Assembly (NCBI GenBank): GCA_963726405.1
Contig: CAVSCF010000005.1
Span: forward strand, 124,001-188,000
Direction: 5' to 3'
Length of the DNA stretch: 64,000 nt
DNA from: JAOUJD01 sp963726405
Lineage (GTDB): Bacteria > Pseudomonadota > Gammaproteobacteria > Burkholderiales > Burkholderiaceae_F
Part shown: positions 1 to 8,349 of the stretch, in pieces
Layout: every line of letters begins with the position of its first letter
Numbering within the stretch: the stretch's first letter is position 1
Program-made: the position numbers and the translations under genes
Notes under the pieces: generated by a model
The model's database searches: none
Seen by the model: the letters and a program-made list of their open reading frames with translations, nothing else
Told to the model about the DNA's origin: nothing

Positions 1-255
1 GGCCTCGGGCTCGGCGCCGCCCAACCCAACGTGATGTCGCTGCTGCACGACCGCTCACCCGAAGGCCGCGTCGGCGAGGCGCTCGGCCTGCGCACGATCG
101 TGATGAACAGCAGCCACATCGTGCTGCCGCTCGTGATCGGCGCGTTCGGGACGGTGCTCGGCGCAGCGCCTGCGTTCTGGCTGATGTCGACCGCCCTCGC
201 GAGCAGCGGCTGGGCCGCGCATCGCTGGACGCGGCACGGTCACGGGAAGCCATGA
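1..255 (+). CDS. MFS transporter, C-terminal fragment
   Basis: The frame is open from the left edge, so the gene starts outside the window. The visible 84 residues hold two hydrophobic stretches, one rich in V/L/I after NSSHIVLPLVIG and one after AAPAFWLMSTALASS, and end in a short basic tail. The GLGLGAAQPNVMSLL loop followed by a helix is typical of the last third of drug/metabolite MFS proteins. Substrate cannot be told. The stop overlaps the next start as ATGA, so the two genes are probably co-transcribed. Confidence 0.7.
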   Translation, partial: GLGLGAAQPNVMSLLHDRSPEGRVGEALGLRTIVMNSSHIVLPLVIGAFGTVLGAAPAFWLMSTALASSGWAAHRWTRHGHGKP

Positions 256-902
256 GCGCCGCACCGCTGCCCGACATCCCGGGCCGGTTGAGCCGGGACC
301 AGATGGCCGCCTCGCTTGCGCGGGCGCTCGAGCATTGGGACCGGACATCACCGCTCTGGGTCTTCGGCTACGGCTCACTGATCTGGAAGCCGGAGCTGGT
401 CTTCGACCGGCGAGTGACCGCGCGCGTGCACGGCTATCACCGGAGGCTCTGCCTCTGGAGCCGGGTCAACCGCGGCACGCCCGAGTGCCCGGGCCTCGTC
501 GCCGGACTGGACCGCGGCGGCTCGTGCGCGGGCGTCGTCTATCGCGTCCCCGCCGCGAACGCCTTGGCGGAATTCGAGCGCTTGTGGGAACGCGAGATGT
601 TCATGGGGTCCTATGCACCGCGGTGGCTGCGGTGCCATCTTGTCGACGGCAGCGACGTGCGCGCCCTGGCGTTCGTCGTCCGCCACGACGTGTCCAACTA
701 CGCCGGCAGGCTGAGCGAGGCGGAGATCCTCGACGTCTTCCGAAAGGGCAGCTACGGCCGCTTCGGCACGAGCCTCGACTACCTGGTGAACACCGTCCGG
801 TCCCTGCACGAACACGGGCTGCGCGATCCGCACCTCGAACGGCTCTTGCGCCACGCGGAGGAGGCCGGCGAGCCCGAAGCGCCCAGGCGACGCCGCACCT
901 AG
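252..902 (+). CDS. ChaC-like gamma-glutamylcyclotransferase
   Basis: 216-residue cytoplasmic protein of the ChaC family, which cleaves the gamma-glutamyl group of glutathione as 5-oxoproline and leaves Cys-Gly. The family glycine loop VFGYGSLIW lies at residues 38-46, and the conserved LWEREM with its acidic catalytic residue (Glu115) at 111-116. Length is normal for the family. ATG 252 overlaps the preceding stop, and pdxH follows after 9 bases. Assignment rests on these motifs; the substrate is inferred from the family. Confidence 0.88.
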   Translation: MSAAPLPDIPGRLSRDQMAASLARALEHWDRTSPLWVFGYGSLIWKPELVFDRRVTARVHGYHRRLCLWSRVNRGTPECPGLVAGLDRGGSCAGVVYRVPAANALAEFERLWEREMFMGSYAPRWLRCHLVDGSDVRALAFVVRHDVSNYAGRLSEAEILDVFRKGSYGRFGTSLDYLVNTVRSLHEHGLRDPHLERLLRHAEEAGEPEAPRRRRT

Positions 903-911
903 AATCCGGCC

Positions 912-1544
912 ATGAACATCGCCGACATCCGTACCGATTACGCTCGCACTGCGCTCGACGAAGAGCATTCCGACGCCGACGCGGTCCGGCAGTTCACCCG
1001 CTGGTGGGACGAGGCGATGGCGTCGCAGGTCCGCGAGGCGAACGCGATGACCGTGGCCACCGCGGACGAGAACGGACGCCCCGGCGCACGCACCGTGCTG
1101 CTCAAGGGCTATGACGAGCGCGGCTTCGTATTCTTTACCAACTACCAGAGCCGCAAGGGCCGGGAACTCGCCGCGAACGCACGCGCCTGCCTGCTCTTCT
1201 TCTGGCCCGAACTCGAACGTCAGGTCCGCATCGACGGCGCGGTGGAGCGCGCGAGCGAGCAGGAGTCGGACGAGTATTTCCGGAGCCGGCCGCTCACGAG
1301 CCGGATCGGCGCGTGGGCCTCTCCGCAGAGCGAGATCATCACCAGCAAGGCCTGGTTGCTCGCGCGCGCTGCGGAAATGGGCCTGCGCCACGGCGTGGCC
1401 CCATCGCGTCCGCCGCACTGGGGCGGCTACCGGGTGAAGCCGGAAGCGATCGAATTCTGGCAGGGCCGGCCCTCGCGCCTGCACGATCGGCTGCTCTACA
1501 CGCGCACCGCCGCCGGCTGGCACCGTGTACGTCTTGCACCCTGA
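912..1544 (+). CDS. pdxH: Pyridoxamine 5'-phosphate oxidase
   Basis: 210-residue FMN enzyme that oxidises pyridoxine or pyridoxamine 5'-phosphate to PLP, the last step of vitamin B6 synthesis and salvage. The FMN-binding split barrel is visible: ARTVLLKGYDERGFVFFTNY near residue 60, then SRIGAWASPQS, and the C-terminal dimerisation and substrate signature PPHWGGYR with EFWQGRPSRLHDR. The last motif is diagnostic for PdxH among split-barrel proteins. Full length. Several PLP enzymes in this window (KynU, the aminotransferase at 43.8 kb) depend on its product. Confidence 0.96.
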   Translation: MNIADIRTDYARTALDEEHSDADAVRQFTRWWDEAMASQVREANAMTVATADENGRPGARTVLLKGYDERGFVFFTNYQSRKGRELAANARACLLFFWPELERQVRIDGAVERASEQESDEYFRSRPLTSRIGAWASPQSEIITSKAWLLARAAEMGLRHGVAPSRPPHWGGYRVKPEAIEFWQGRPSRLHDRLLYTRTAAGWHRVRLAP

Positions 1545-1655
1545 CCCTCCGCCAGGTGGAATAAGTGGGTTTTTGGAGGTAAATCAGGGCGCTAACTACG
1601 TGCCGGGCGGTGCTGCTGCGACTATCATCCACGCATCGAAGGACAGGGGGCGTGA

Positions 1656-2327
1656 ATGAGCGAACAGCCGATCTCGGTCATCATCGTCGAGGACGAGCCG
1701 GAGTTCCGGCGACGCTTCGTGCAGATCGTCGAAGACGAACCGAGCATGACGCTCGTGGGAGTCGCCGCGAACAAGCGCGAAGCGCAGGTGATCATCGACC
1801 GCGAGTCGTTCGATGTCATGCTGATCGACCTCGGCCTGCCGGACGGCAGCGGGATCGACCTCATCCGGCAGGTCAGTCAGAAGAAACCTGATGTCGACAT
1901 CATGGTGGTGACGGTGTTCGGCGACGAGCAGCATGTGGTGTCGTCGATCGAAGCCGGCGCCACGGGTTACATCCTCAAGGATTCCGCTCCGGCCGACGTG
2001 ATCTCGTGCATCCGCCTGCTGCGCGCCGGCGGCTCGCCGGTGAGCCCGGTCGTCGCCCGCAGCGTGCTGCGCGCCATCCGCAATCGCATGGGTTCGACGG
2101 CGCCTGCCCGCGCGCCGGGCAGCGAGCAGAACCCGCTGTCGGCGCGCGAGACCGAAATCCTGCAACTGCTCGCAAAGGGCATGAGCTTCAACGAGATCGG
2201 CGAGATCCTCGGCATTTCGCCGCACACCGTCACCGCGCACATCAAGAAGATCTACCGCAAGCTCGCCGTGCACTCGCGTGGAGAGGCGGTATACGAAGCG
2301 ACCCAGATGGGCCTGCTCAAGGGCTAG
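1656..2327 (+). CDS. NarL/LuxR-type response regulator
   Basis: 223-residue two-component regulator. The receiver domain (residues 5-120) has the acidic pair in VEDEP, the phospho-acceptor Asp58 in LIDLGLPDGSG, and the conserved Lys in YILKDSAP. The LuxR-type helix-turn-helix is at about 155-215, beginning LSARETEILQLLAKG with recognition helix ISPHTVTAHIKKIYRKL. It is followed 43 bases later by a HisKA_3-type kinase, the usual partner for this regulator class. Target genes cannot be read from the sequence. Confidence 0.93.
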   Translation: MSEQPISVIIVEDEPEFRRRFVQIVEDEPSMTLVGVAANKREAQVIIDRESFDVMLIDLGLPDGSGIDLIRQVSQKKPDVDIMVVTVFGDEQHVVSSIEAGATGYILKDSAPADVISCIRLLRAGGSPVSPVVARSVLRAIRNRMGSTAPARAPGSEQNPLSARETEILQLLAKGMSFNEIGEILGISPHTVTAHIKKIYRKLAVHSRGEAVYEATQMGLLKG

Positions 2328-2370
2328 GGCTGACGCCCGCTCGCTGTCCGTGACTCGTTCCGTTCGCTGC

Positions 2371-4278
2371 ATGCCACGCCTGATCGGCGTCCTGGTCGCG
2401 CTCCTGCTCGCCGCGCTGCTGCCTTTCGCAGCGCACGCCGACGAGACGCAGGCGATCAGCCGCATCGAACTGACGACCGGCGCCCGCAGTGCCTTCCCCG
2501 CGGCCGACGCGCTGTGGCAGTCGCACGTCCTGCCGATGCGATGGGGATCGAGTGGAGGACGCAGCGGCATCTGGCTGCGCTTCAAGTTCTCGTTGCAGGC
2601 GGCGCCGCAGGACGGCTGGAGCATCCTGTTCGGACGGCTGGCCAACGGCGGCACGGTGTACCTCGACGGCAAGATGGTGGCGGACGTGCCGCTCGACTCG
2701 GACACCCGGCACGTGCACTGGCGCCGCCCCCTCCTCGTCAACCTGCCCAGCGAATACCTGCACGCGGGCGAGAACCAGGTGATGGTCTTCACGTCGTATG
2801 GCACCGGGGTGCACGGCATCGGCGAGATCGACGTCGGCCCGACGGCGGAGCTTCAGCCCGAGTACGGCAGCCAGTTCTTCGTCAGCCACACGCTGCGCTG
2901 GATCTCGCTGCTGCTGACGTGCCTGCTGGCGATCGGTTTCGCGGCGCTCTGGTTTCGGCGCCGGTCGGAGTCGTTGTTCGGGCTGCTGTCCCTGATCGCG
3001 GCGTTCTGGGCGCTGCGCTCCGTCGATTTCGCATTCGAGACGATGCCCGCCGACATGCGACTGTGGACGCGAGGCGCGTTCTACGTCGGCACCGCCGCGT
3101 TCACCGCGCTGGCGACGATCACGATGTGGCGCCAGAGCGGCCGCCAGCGCAGGACGGCGGAGGTCGGACTGGTCGTCCTCGCGGCCCTCGGCCCCCTGCT
3201 GCTCGCCCTCGCCGGCGACACCTTCGACATCACCGCGGGCTCCGTCTGGCAGGCGGTGATGCTCGGCGCCCTGGGTGTCGGACTGTTCACGTTCGCGCGT
3301 CACGCGATGACGACGCCGAACTTCCTGATCAAGAGCATCGTGCTGACCATCGCCATTGCGCTCGCGGCGGCCGTGCACGACTTCCTCGTGTACATCGGCG
3401 TGCTGCCCTACGGCAGCCCCGAACTGCTGAACATCGCCACGCCGGTGCTGCTGATCGCGCTCGGCGCCGCGCTGATCGACCGTTTCGTCCGCTCGCTGGC
3501 CGACGTGGAGAAGACCAACACCGAACTCGAGAGCCGGATCCACGAGCGCGAGCAGCTGCTGAAGCGCAATTTCGACCGCCTGCGCGAGAGCGAGCGGGTG
3601 AAGGCCAGCGCGCAGGAGCGCCAGCGCATCATGCAGGACATGCACGACGGCCTCGGGTCGCAGTTGCTGTCCTCGCTGATGCTGGTCGAGCGCGGGGCGC
3701 TGACCAACGACCAGGTGGCGCAGATCCTGCGCGAGTCCATCGACGACATGCGGCTCGCCATCGACGCCCTCGCGGCGGAGAACTCCGACCTGCTCGCGGC
3801 GCTCGGGAACATGCGATACCGGATGGAACCGCGCCTGAAGGCGGCCGGCATGGAACTGCAGTGGGACGCGCGCGGGCTGCCCGAGGAAATCGACATCGAT
3901 CCGGACGCCGTGCTGCCGGTCCTGCGCATCGTGCAGGAAGCCCTGACCAACGCCATCAAGCACAGCCGGGCGCGCGCCGTGCGGGTCACTCTCGGCGTGG
4001 ACCACGGCGGCGATTCGCAGTCGCTCTCCATCCGGGTGACCGACAACGGGCGCGGCCTCGCGGCGGCGCCCGGCGCGCCGGGCAGCGGGCGCGGCCTGCT
4101 GAACATGCGCAACCGCGCCGGCAAGATCGGGGCGGTGCTCAAGGTTGAAACCGTGCCGGGCGCCGGCACGATGATCCTGCTGCGACTGCCGCTGCACCTG
4201 TCCCCCGGCCCGACCACGCGAGCGATGCAACTGCCCCTGAACACCGAGGCGGTCATCGAGCAGGTCCGCCAGAGCTAG
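2371..4278 (+). CDS. Sensor histidine kinase with 7TMR-DISM-like input region
   Basis: 635-residue membrane kinase. A signal peptide (1-23) precedes a periplasmic beta-rich region (about 25-165) resembling the 7TMR-DISM extracellular ligand-binding domain. Roughly seven hydrophobic helices follow (175-370), then a coiled coil (375-415) and a HisKA_3 dimerisation box with phospho-acceptor His425 in MQDMHDGLGSQL. The HATPase domain shows the N box IVQEALTNAIKHS and DNGRGLA. I chose ATG 2371 because it starts the signal peptide; an upstream in-frame start at 2278 would lie inside the regulator gene. Signal sensed: unknown, possibly a carbohydrate-like ligand by family analogy. Confidence 0.88.
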   Translation: MPRLIGVLVALLLAALLPFAAHADETQAISRIELTTGARSAFPAADALWQSHVLPMRWGSSGGRSGIWLRFKFSLQAAPQDGWSILFGRLANGGTVYLDGKMVADVPLDSDTRHVHWRRPLLVNLPSEYLHAGENQVMVFTSYGTGVHGIGEIDVGPTAELQPEYGSQFFVSHTLRWISLLLTCLLAIGFAALWFRRRSESLFGLLSLIAAFWALRSVDFAFETMPADMRLWTRGAFYVGTAAFTALATITMWRQSGRQRRTAEVGLVVLAALGPLLLALAGDTFDITAGSVWQAVMLGALGVGLFTFARHAMTTPNFLIKSIVLTIAIALAAAVHDFLVYIGVLPYGSPELLNIATPVLLIALGAALIDRFVRSLADVEKTNTELESRIHEREQLLKRNFDRLRESERVKASAQERQRIMQDMHDGLGSQLLSSLMLVERGALTNDQVAQILRESIDDMRLAIDALAAENSDLLAALGNMRYRMEPRLKAAGMELQWDARGLPEEIDIDPDAVLPVLRIVQEALTNAIKHSRARAVRVTLGVDHGGDSQSLSIRVTDNGRGLAAAPGAPGSGRGLLNMRNRAGKIGAVLKVETVPGAGTMILLRLPLHLSPGPTTRAMQLPLNTEAVIEQVRQS

Positions 4279-4323
4279 GTAACTCGGGCCACACGGCCCG
4301 ACGCCGACCGTAAACTGCCGGCC

Positions 4324-5379
4324 ATGCCAGGGCCGGCCACTCCTTCCGATTCGCTGTTCGACGACGACCCCGTCCCGGACACCCCGCGCCCGAGCCAGCC
4401 CAGCGCCATCGCGCCCGCCTGGCTCGACGAGAGCCTTTTCCGGCTGGGCCGGCAGCTTCCGTCGTCGGTCTATCTCGGCACGTCGTCGTGGAGCTTTCCC
4501 GGGTGGCAGGACATCGTCTACTCCCGGCAGTACACCGAGGCGCAACTCGCGCGCAACGGACTGGCCGCGTACTCGCAGCACCCGATCCTGCGCGCCGTCG
4601 GCATCGACCGCAGCTTCTATCAGCCGCTCGCCGTCGACGACTATGCGCGCTACGCCCGGCAGGTGCCGGAGGAGTTCCGCTTCGTCGTCAAGGCGCCGTC
4701 GCTGGTGAGCGATGCCGTCGTGCGGCGCGAGCGCGGGGCGCCCGCGGACAACAACCCGCACTTCCTCGACCCAATGGCCGCGGTCGACCACTTCGTCGCG
4801 CCGGCGATCGAAGGACTGCGCCTGCGTGCCGGCCCGCTCGTGTTCCAGATGCCGCCCTTGCCGCGCGAATGGACGCAGGGTGAGGCCGCGGCGGCGACGA
4901 TCGAACGGATCGGCGCGATGCTCGGCGCCCTGCCGCGCACGATCGAGGATGTCGCCCCGATCTACGCGGTCGAGTTGCGCAACCCGGAGCTGCTGACGCC
5001 GCGCTTCGTGCGCATGCTGCGCGACAACGGCGCTCGCCTGTGCATCGGCATCCACGCGCGCATGCCGCCAGCCGCGCGGCAGAGCGCCGCGCTGCACGCG
5101 ATGGACGCGACCGAGGACGAAGGCGACGACTGGCGCATGAAGGGTCCGCTGGTGGTGCGCTGGAGCCTGGCCAGCGGCTTCCGCTACGAGGAGGCGAAGA
5201 ACCGCTACGCGCCCTTCGACCGGCTGATCGATCCCGACATCCCGACGCGCGGCACGCTCGCGCACCTGATCCACGTCGCGCTCAAGAGCGGCCAGCCGAG
5301 TTTCGTCATCGCCAACAACAAGGCCGAGGGCAGTGCTCCGCTGACGGCGATCGAGCTTGCGCGCGCGGTCGTGGGCTGA
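4324..5379 (+). CDS. DUF72 family protein (YecE-like TIM barrel)
   Basis: 351-residue protein of the DUF72/YecE family, predicted TIM barrels of unknown activity. The first strand signature YLGTSSWSFPGWQDIVY is followed by the GIDRSFYQP region and FRFVVKAPSLV, all typical of the family. The 30-residue acidic, proline-rich N-terminus before LDESLFRLGR is an extension. It ends 6 bases before the convergent stop of apbE. No biochemical role is assigned. Confidence 0.85.
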   Translation: MPGPATPSDSLFDDDPVPDTPRPSQPSAIAPAWLDESLFRLGRQLPSSVYLGTSSWSFPGWQDIVYSRQYTEAQLARNGLAAYSQHPILRAVGIDRSFYQPLAVDDYARYARQVPEEFRFVVKAPSLVSDAVVRRERGAPADNNPHFLDPMAAVDHFVAPAIEGLRLRAGPLVFQMPPLPREWTQGEAAAATIERIGAMLGALPRTIEDVAPIYAVELRNPELLTPRFVRMLRDNGARLCIGIHARMPPAARQSAALHAMDATEDEGDDWRMKGPLVVRWSLASGFRYEEAKNRYAPFDRLIDPDIPTRGTLAHLIHVALKSGQPSFVIANNKAEGSAPLTAIELARAVVG

Positions 5380-5385
5380 ACGCCT

Positions 5386-6297
5386 TCACGGCCGCGGCGC
5401 GCGGTCGGCGTGCCGTTCGCCCGCGGCGTCGATGCCCAGGTACCGCAGCCCCTCGCCCCGCAGGAACGCGATGGCGTCGTCAACCGGCTTGAGCATCGCG
5501 ATCGTTGCGCAGGCACCGGCCAGGACGCACAGCGGCGCAACGACCGACACCGAACGCCAGTAGGCGACGGGCCATCCGGTGCGCGGATCGAGCAGGTGGC
5601 AGTAGCGTCGGCCGTCGTGCTCGAAGTAGCGCTCGTAGTCGCCGGAGGTCGCCATCGCCCCCGCCGTGACCGGCAGCGCCGCGATCGCCGCGCCACCGAT
5701 TCCGCGCGGGTCCTGCACGCCGATGGTCCACGCCGCACCATCGGGATGCGGACCGATGATCCGCACATCGCCGCCGAGGTTCACCAGGCCGTGCCGTGCT
5801 CCCAGTTCCTCCATGCGCGCGGCGGCGCGGTCGGCGGCGTACTCCTTGCCGATGCCGCCGAAGTCGATCTCCATGCCGCGCAGTGGCAGGCGGATCCGGG
5901 CGCCTTCCCGTTCGACGCGGTCCCAGCCCACGAGCGGCAGCAGCGCCTCGATGTCCTCGTTCCGCGGCAGTCGCGCGGCCTTGAAGTCCCAGGCGCGCCG
6001 CAGCACGCCGCTCGTCACGTCGAATGCGCCTGCGCTTCGCGCATGCAGTTGTGCCGCGAAATCGAGGAGAGCGGCCGTCTCGTCGTCAAGTTGCACAGCT
6101 TCGCGACCGGCCGCGCGATTGATCGCCGACGTGATGCTGTCGTCGCGATAGCGCGAGTACTTGGCCTCGATGCGCCGTACCTCGTCGATGGCAGGATCCG
6201 ACCAGCGCCGCGCCGTGCCCTCGTCCGGCGCGAACAGGCGCACCTCGCAGCGCGATGCCATCGCGCTGAATTCGAAGGAGAAGACGGTGAGGTTCAC
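5386..6297 (-). CDS. apbE: FAD:protein FMN transferase (ApbE family)
   Basis: 303-residue Mg-dependent enzyme family that moves FMN from FAD onto Ser/Thr of a [S/T]GA[S/T] motif in target proteins. Signatures seen: GAFDVTSGVL (90-99), DFGGIGKEYAAD (145-156), NLGGDVRIIG (173-182), TSGDYERYF (217-225) and LLDPRTGWPV (235-244). Many ApbE proteins are periplasmic lipoproteins, but I see no signal peptide here, which leaves the site of modification open. It is the last gene of the minus-strand cluster tlpA-DUF4266-DUF3570-apbE, 76 bases after DUF3570. The DUF3570 protein carries a matching motif (residues 86-92) and is the obvious candidate substrate; that link is inference. Confidence 0.93.
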   Translation of the reverse strand: MNLTVFSFEFSAMASRCEVRLFAPDEGTARRWSDPAIDEVRRIEAKYSRYRDDSITSAINRAAGREAVQLDDETAALLDFAAQLHARSAGAFDVTSGVLRRAWDFKAARLPRNEDIEALLPLVGWDRVEREGARIRLPLRGMEIDFGGIGKEYAADRAAARMEELGARHGLVNLGGDVRIIGPHPDGAAWTIGVQDPRGIGGAAIAALPVTAGAMATSGDYERYFEHDGRRYCHLLDPRTGWPVAYWRSVSVVAPLCVLAGACATIAMLKPVDDAIAFLRGEGLRYLGIDAAGERHADRAPRP

Positions 6298-6373
6298 GGA
6301 AGAATGCTACCCGTGAAGAAAACGACGGGAGATGCACCGCGCGCGGCGCGATGCATCCCCGCCACAGCGAGCG

Positions 6374-7549
6374 TCAGAACTTCTTCGCCACGCCGACCTG
6401 GTAGATCTGCGCCCTGAGGTTCTGCAGGCCCGGGCTGCCTTCGCCGCCCACCCTCCATTCGGCACGCTGCTCGTAGTACTCGGCCTTCGCATCGATCAGC
6501 CAGCCCTGGCCGAATGCCTTCGCCACCTTGACGCCCGGCGTGAATGCGCCGAACGCGGAAAGCCGCTGATCGCTCGTGTAGTAGGCGTTCGGGTTCTGCA
6601 GGTAGCCCGGCGGGAACGGGGGGCCGAGCAGCGGATCGTAGATCGGGTCGTAGTAGAAATCGGCGGCGCTTTGCGTCGTGTAGCGCAGGCTCGGCGTCAC
6701 GCTCCAGCCATCCCTCAGGGCCTGCGCCCACTCGAACTGCACCGTGTGCGCCTTGATGTTCCAGTCGTCCGTGTAATAGCGGTAGGACGACCGCATCGCC
6801 GCGTCGAGGCCCTCGAAGAAGTGGTTCCAGCGGAACAGCCCGGCCCACTGGTCGCGGCTGCTCGGACGGTTGTCGATGCCCCAGAACGCCTTGTACGGGT
6901 CGGTCAGGTAGCCCCGTTGCTTCGCGTAATACAGGTTGAACTGCCCGATGTCGTTCGGCGACAGCACCTGCGTCACGCCGGCAACGAAATCCGTCGTCGT
7001 CTTGTGCTCGGTGAACTGCGGTCCATCGGTCGGGAAGATGTCGTCGCTGGAGTATCCGGCGCCGACGGTGAAGGTCGTGTTCTGGTCTGCGGTCGCGTGC
7101 CGCAGCGTCAGACCGCCCGCGGTCGACTTGTAATCGTTCTCGGTCGAGTAGGCAGCGCGCACCGACACCGCCGTCCGGCCAGCGAAGTACTTGGTCACGG
7201 TGATGTCGGCCGCCGTCCGTTCGTCATGGATGCCGCGACCCGAGGCGCCGGACAGTACCGTGTGATAGTAGGGCGACGCACCGGAGATGTTGTCGTACAC
7301 CGCGCCGATCTCGAACACCCAGTCCTCGCTGATCGGGGCGAGCATGTACAGCGCGGGCGAACTCACCTTCATGCGGCTGCCCGAGTCCTGGTAGTCCTTG
7401 TAGTACAGGTACTTGAACTGGACGAACGTCGCGTTCGGCACGGTCACCTGGGCCTGCGCGGCACTCGGCAGCACGCCGGGCAGCGCAAGCGCCGCCGCCA
7501 GCAAGGCGCCATTGCCCGCCGGACGATTTCTTGTTGTTGTATCTGTCAT
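6374..7549 (-). CDS. DUF3570 predicted outer-membrane beta-barrel protein with a flavinylation-like motif
   Basis: 391 residues. A signal peptide ends near AAQA (31-34). The mature part alternates short hydrophobic and polar strands (ATFVQFKYLYYKDYQ, DWVFEIGAVYDNI, DITVTKYFAGRTAVSVRAAY) and ends VGVAKKF with a terminal Phe, as in porin-like outer-membrane barrels. Residues 86-92 read D-N-I-S-G-A-S, matching the D-x-x-[S/T]-G-A-[S/T] site that ApbE enzymes modify with FMN; a second SGAS lies at 100-103 without the preceding Asp. It lies 8 bases downstream of DUF4266. The family has no known function that I can state; the barrel is predicted and flavinylation is inferred. Confidence 0.85.
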   Translation of the reverse strand: MTDTTTRNRPAGNGALLAAALALPGVLPSAAQAQVTVPNATFVQFKYLYYKDYQDSGSRMKVSSPALYMLAPISEDWVFEIGAVYDNISGASPYYHTVLSGASGRGIHDERTAADITVTKYFAGRTAVSVRAAYSTENDYKSTAGGLTLRHATADQNTTFTVGAGYSSDDIFPTDGPQFTEHKTTTDFVAGVTQVLSPNDIGQFNLYYAKQRGYLTDPYKAFWGIDNRPSSRDQWAGLFRWNHFFEGLDAAMRSSYRYYTDDWNIKAHTVQFEWAQALRDGWSVTPSLRYTTQSAADFYYDPIYDPLLGPPFPPGYLQNPNAYYTSDQRLSAFGAFTPGVKVAKAFGQGWLIDAKAEYYEQRAEWRVGGEGSPGLQNLRAQIYQVGVAKKF

Positions 7550-7557
7550 GTGGAGTC

Positions 7558-7779
7558 TCAGTTGCAGCCGCAGCCGCCGCCGCCCACCCCTGCTCCGCCG
7601 GACGCACCTTCCTTGCTGAAGTAGATGTGGTCCATGAAGCGGGTGTCGAGCGGGTCCGGATCGAAGGCCATCTCGGGCCTCGCGAGGTTGCCTTTCTGCC
7701 AGGGCTGCACCTGCGGCAGCGACGAGCAGGCCGTCGTGGCGAGCACGCAGGCAACGAGAACAAGGCGTTTCATCGGCAT
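7558..7779 (-). CDS. DUF4266 small lipoprotein with Gly-rich C-x-C tail
   Basis: 73-residue protein. Residues 1-18 form a lipoprotein-type signal (LVLVACVLATTAC, candidate lipidated Cys18). The mature part holds the family core QPWQKGNLARPEM and FMDHIYFSKEGA, then a glycine-rich tail whose last eight residues are GGGGCGCN, giving a C-x-C pair at 70 and 72. Two cysteines at the very end of an envelope protein suggest a redox or metal site, and a TlpA thioredoxin is encoded 3 bases upstream. Function unknown; always read it together with DUF3570 and ApbE here. Confidence 0.85.
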   Translation of the reverse strand: MPMKRLVLVACVLATTACSSLPQVQPWQKGNLARPEMAFDPDPLDTRFMDHIYFSKEGASGGAGVGGGGCGCN

Positions 7780-7782
7780 TCC

Positions 7783-8277
7783 CTATTTCTTCGCGGCGGT
7801 GAGCGCCGCTTCGATTTCACGCTCGAGCTCGGCTCGGTCGCTGTCCTTGAAGCCGACGTGCATCGCGCGCAGGACACCATCGGCGCCGATGAGGTACGAC
7901 GTCGGCATGCCTTTCGGCTTGTACGCTTCGGCGACCTTTCCGGTCGTGTCGAAGGCCACCATGAATTTCGCGGGCGTCGACGCCAGGAACTTCTCGGCGT
8001 CCTCGCGCTTGCGATCGACGGTGATGCCGACGATCTGCAGGCCGCGCGCGCCGTACTTCGCCTGCATGTCGTTCATCCACGGAAACGACTGCTTGCAGGG
8101 GGCGCACCACGAGGCCCAGAAGTCGACGTAGACGACCTTGCCCTTCATGTCGGCCAGGCGGACGTTGGCGGCAGTTCCCGGAACGTCGAACGACGGTGCG
8201 GACTTGCCCACTTCCTGGGCCAGGACGTTGCCTGCAAGCATCGCGCTGAAGGCGATGACGATCGTTGATGCGCGCAT
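7783..8277 (-). CDS. TlpA-family periplasmic thioredoxin
   Basis: 164-residue exported thioredoxin-like protein. Signal peptide 1-20 (cut after NVLA), then a thioredoxin fold with active site WCAPC at 57-61 (Cys58, Cys61) in VDFWASWCAPCKQSF. The later DTTGKVAEAYKPKGMPTSYL segment gives the cis-Pro before TSYL. TlpA/ResA proteins reduce disulfides of specific envelope partners. It is the first gene of the tlpA-DUF4266-DUF3570-apbE cluster, with 3 bases to DUF4266, so the C-x-C tail of DUF4266 is the likely client (inference). A second, unrelated TlpA gene lies at 58.9 kb. Confidence 0.92.
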   Translation of the reverse strand: MRASTIVIAFSAMLAGNVLAQEVGKSAPSFDVPGTAANVRLADMKGKVVYVDFWASWCAPCKQSFPWMNDMQAKYGARGLQIVGITVDRKREDAEKFLASTPAKFMVAFDTTGKVAEAYKPKGMPTSYLIGADGVLRAMHVGFKDSDRAELEREIEAALTAAKK

Positions 8278-8349
8278 GAAACCTTCCCCTTGTCAGAGTG
8301 CGGGGAATGGTAGCCGCGACCCCAGCGGTCGCGGCATCGCGGATTGCGG

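Noticed and set aside
6332..7624. A 430-codon plus-strand frame opposite DUF3570 and DUF4266
   Set aside because: Same high-GC shadow effect; the minus-strand products have signal peptides and family motifs.
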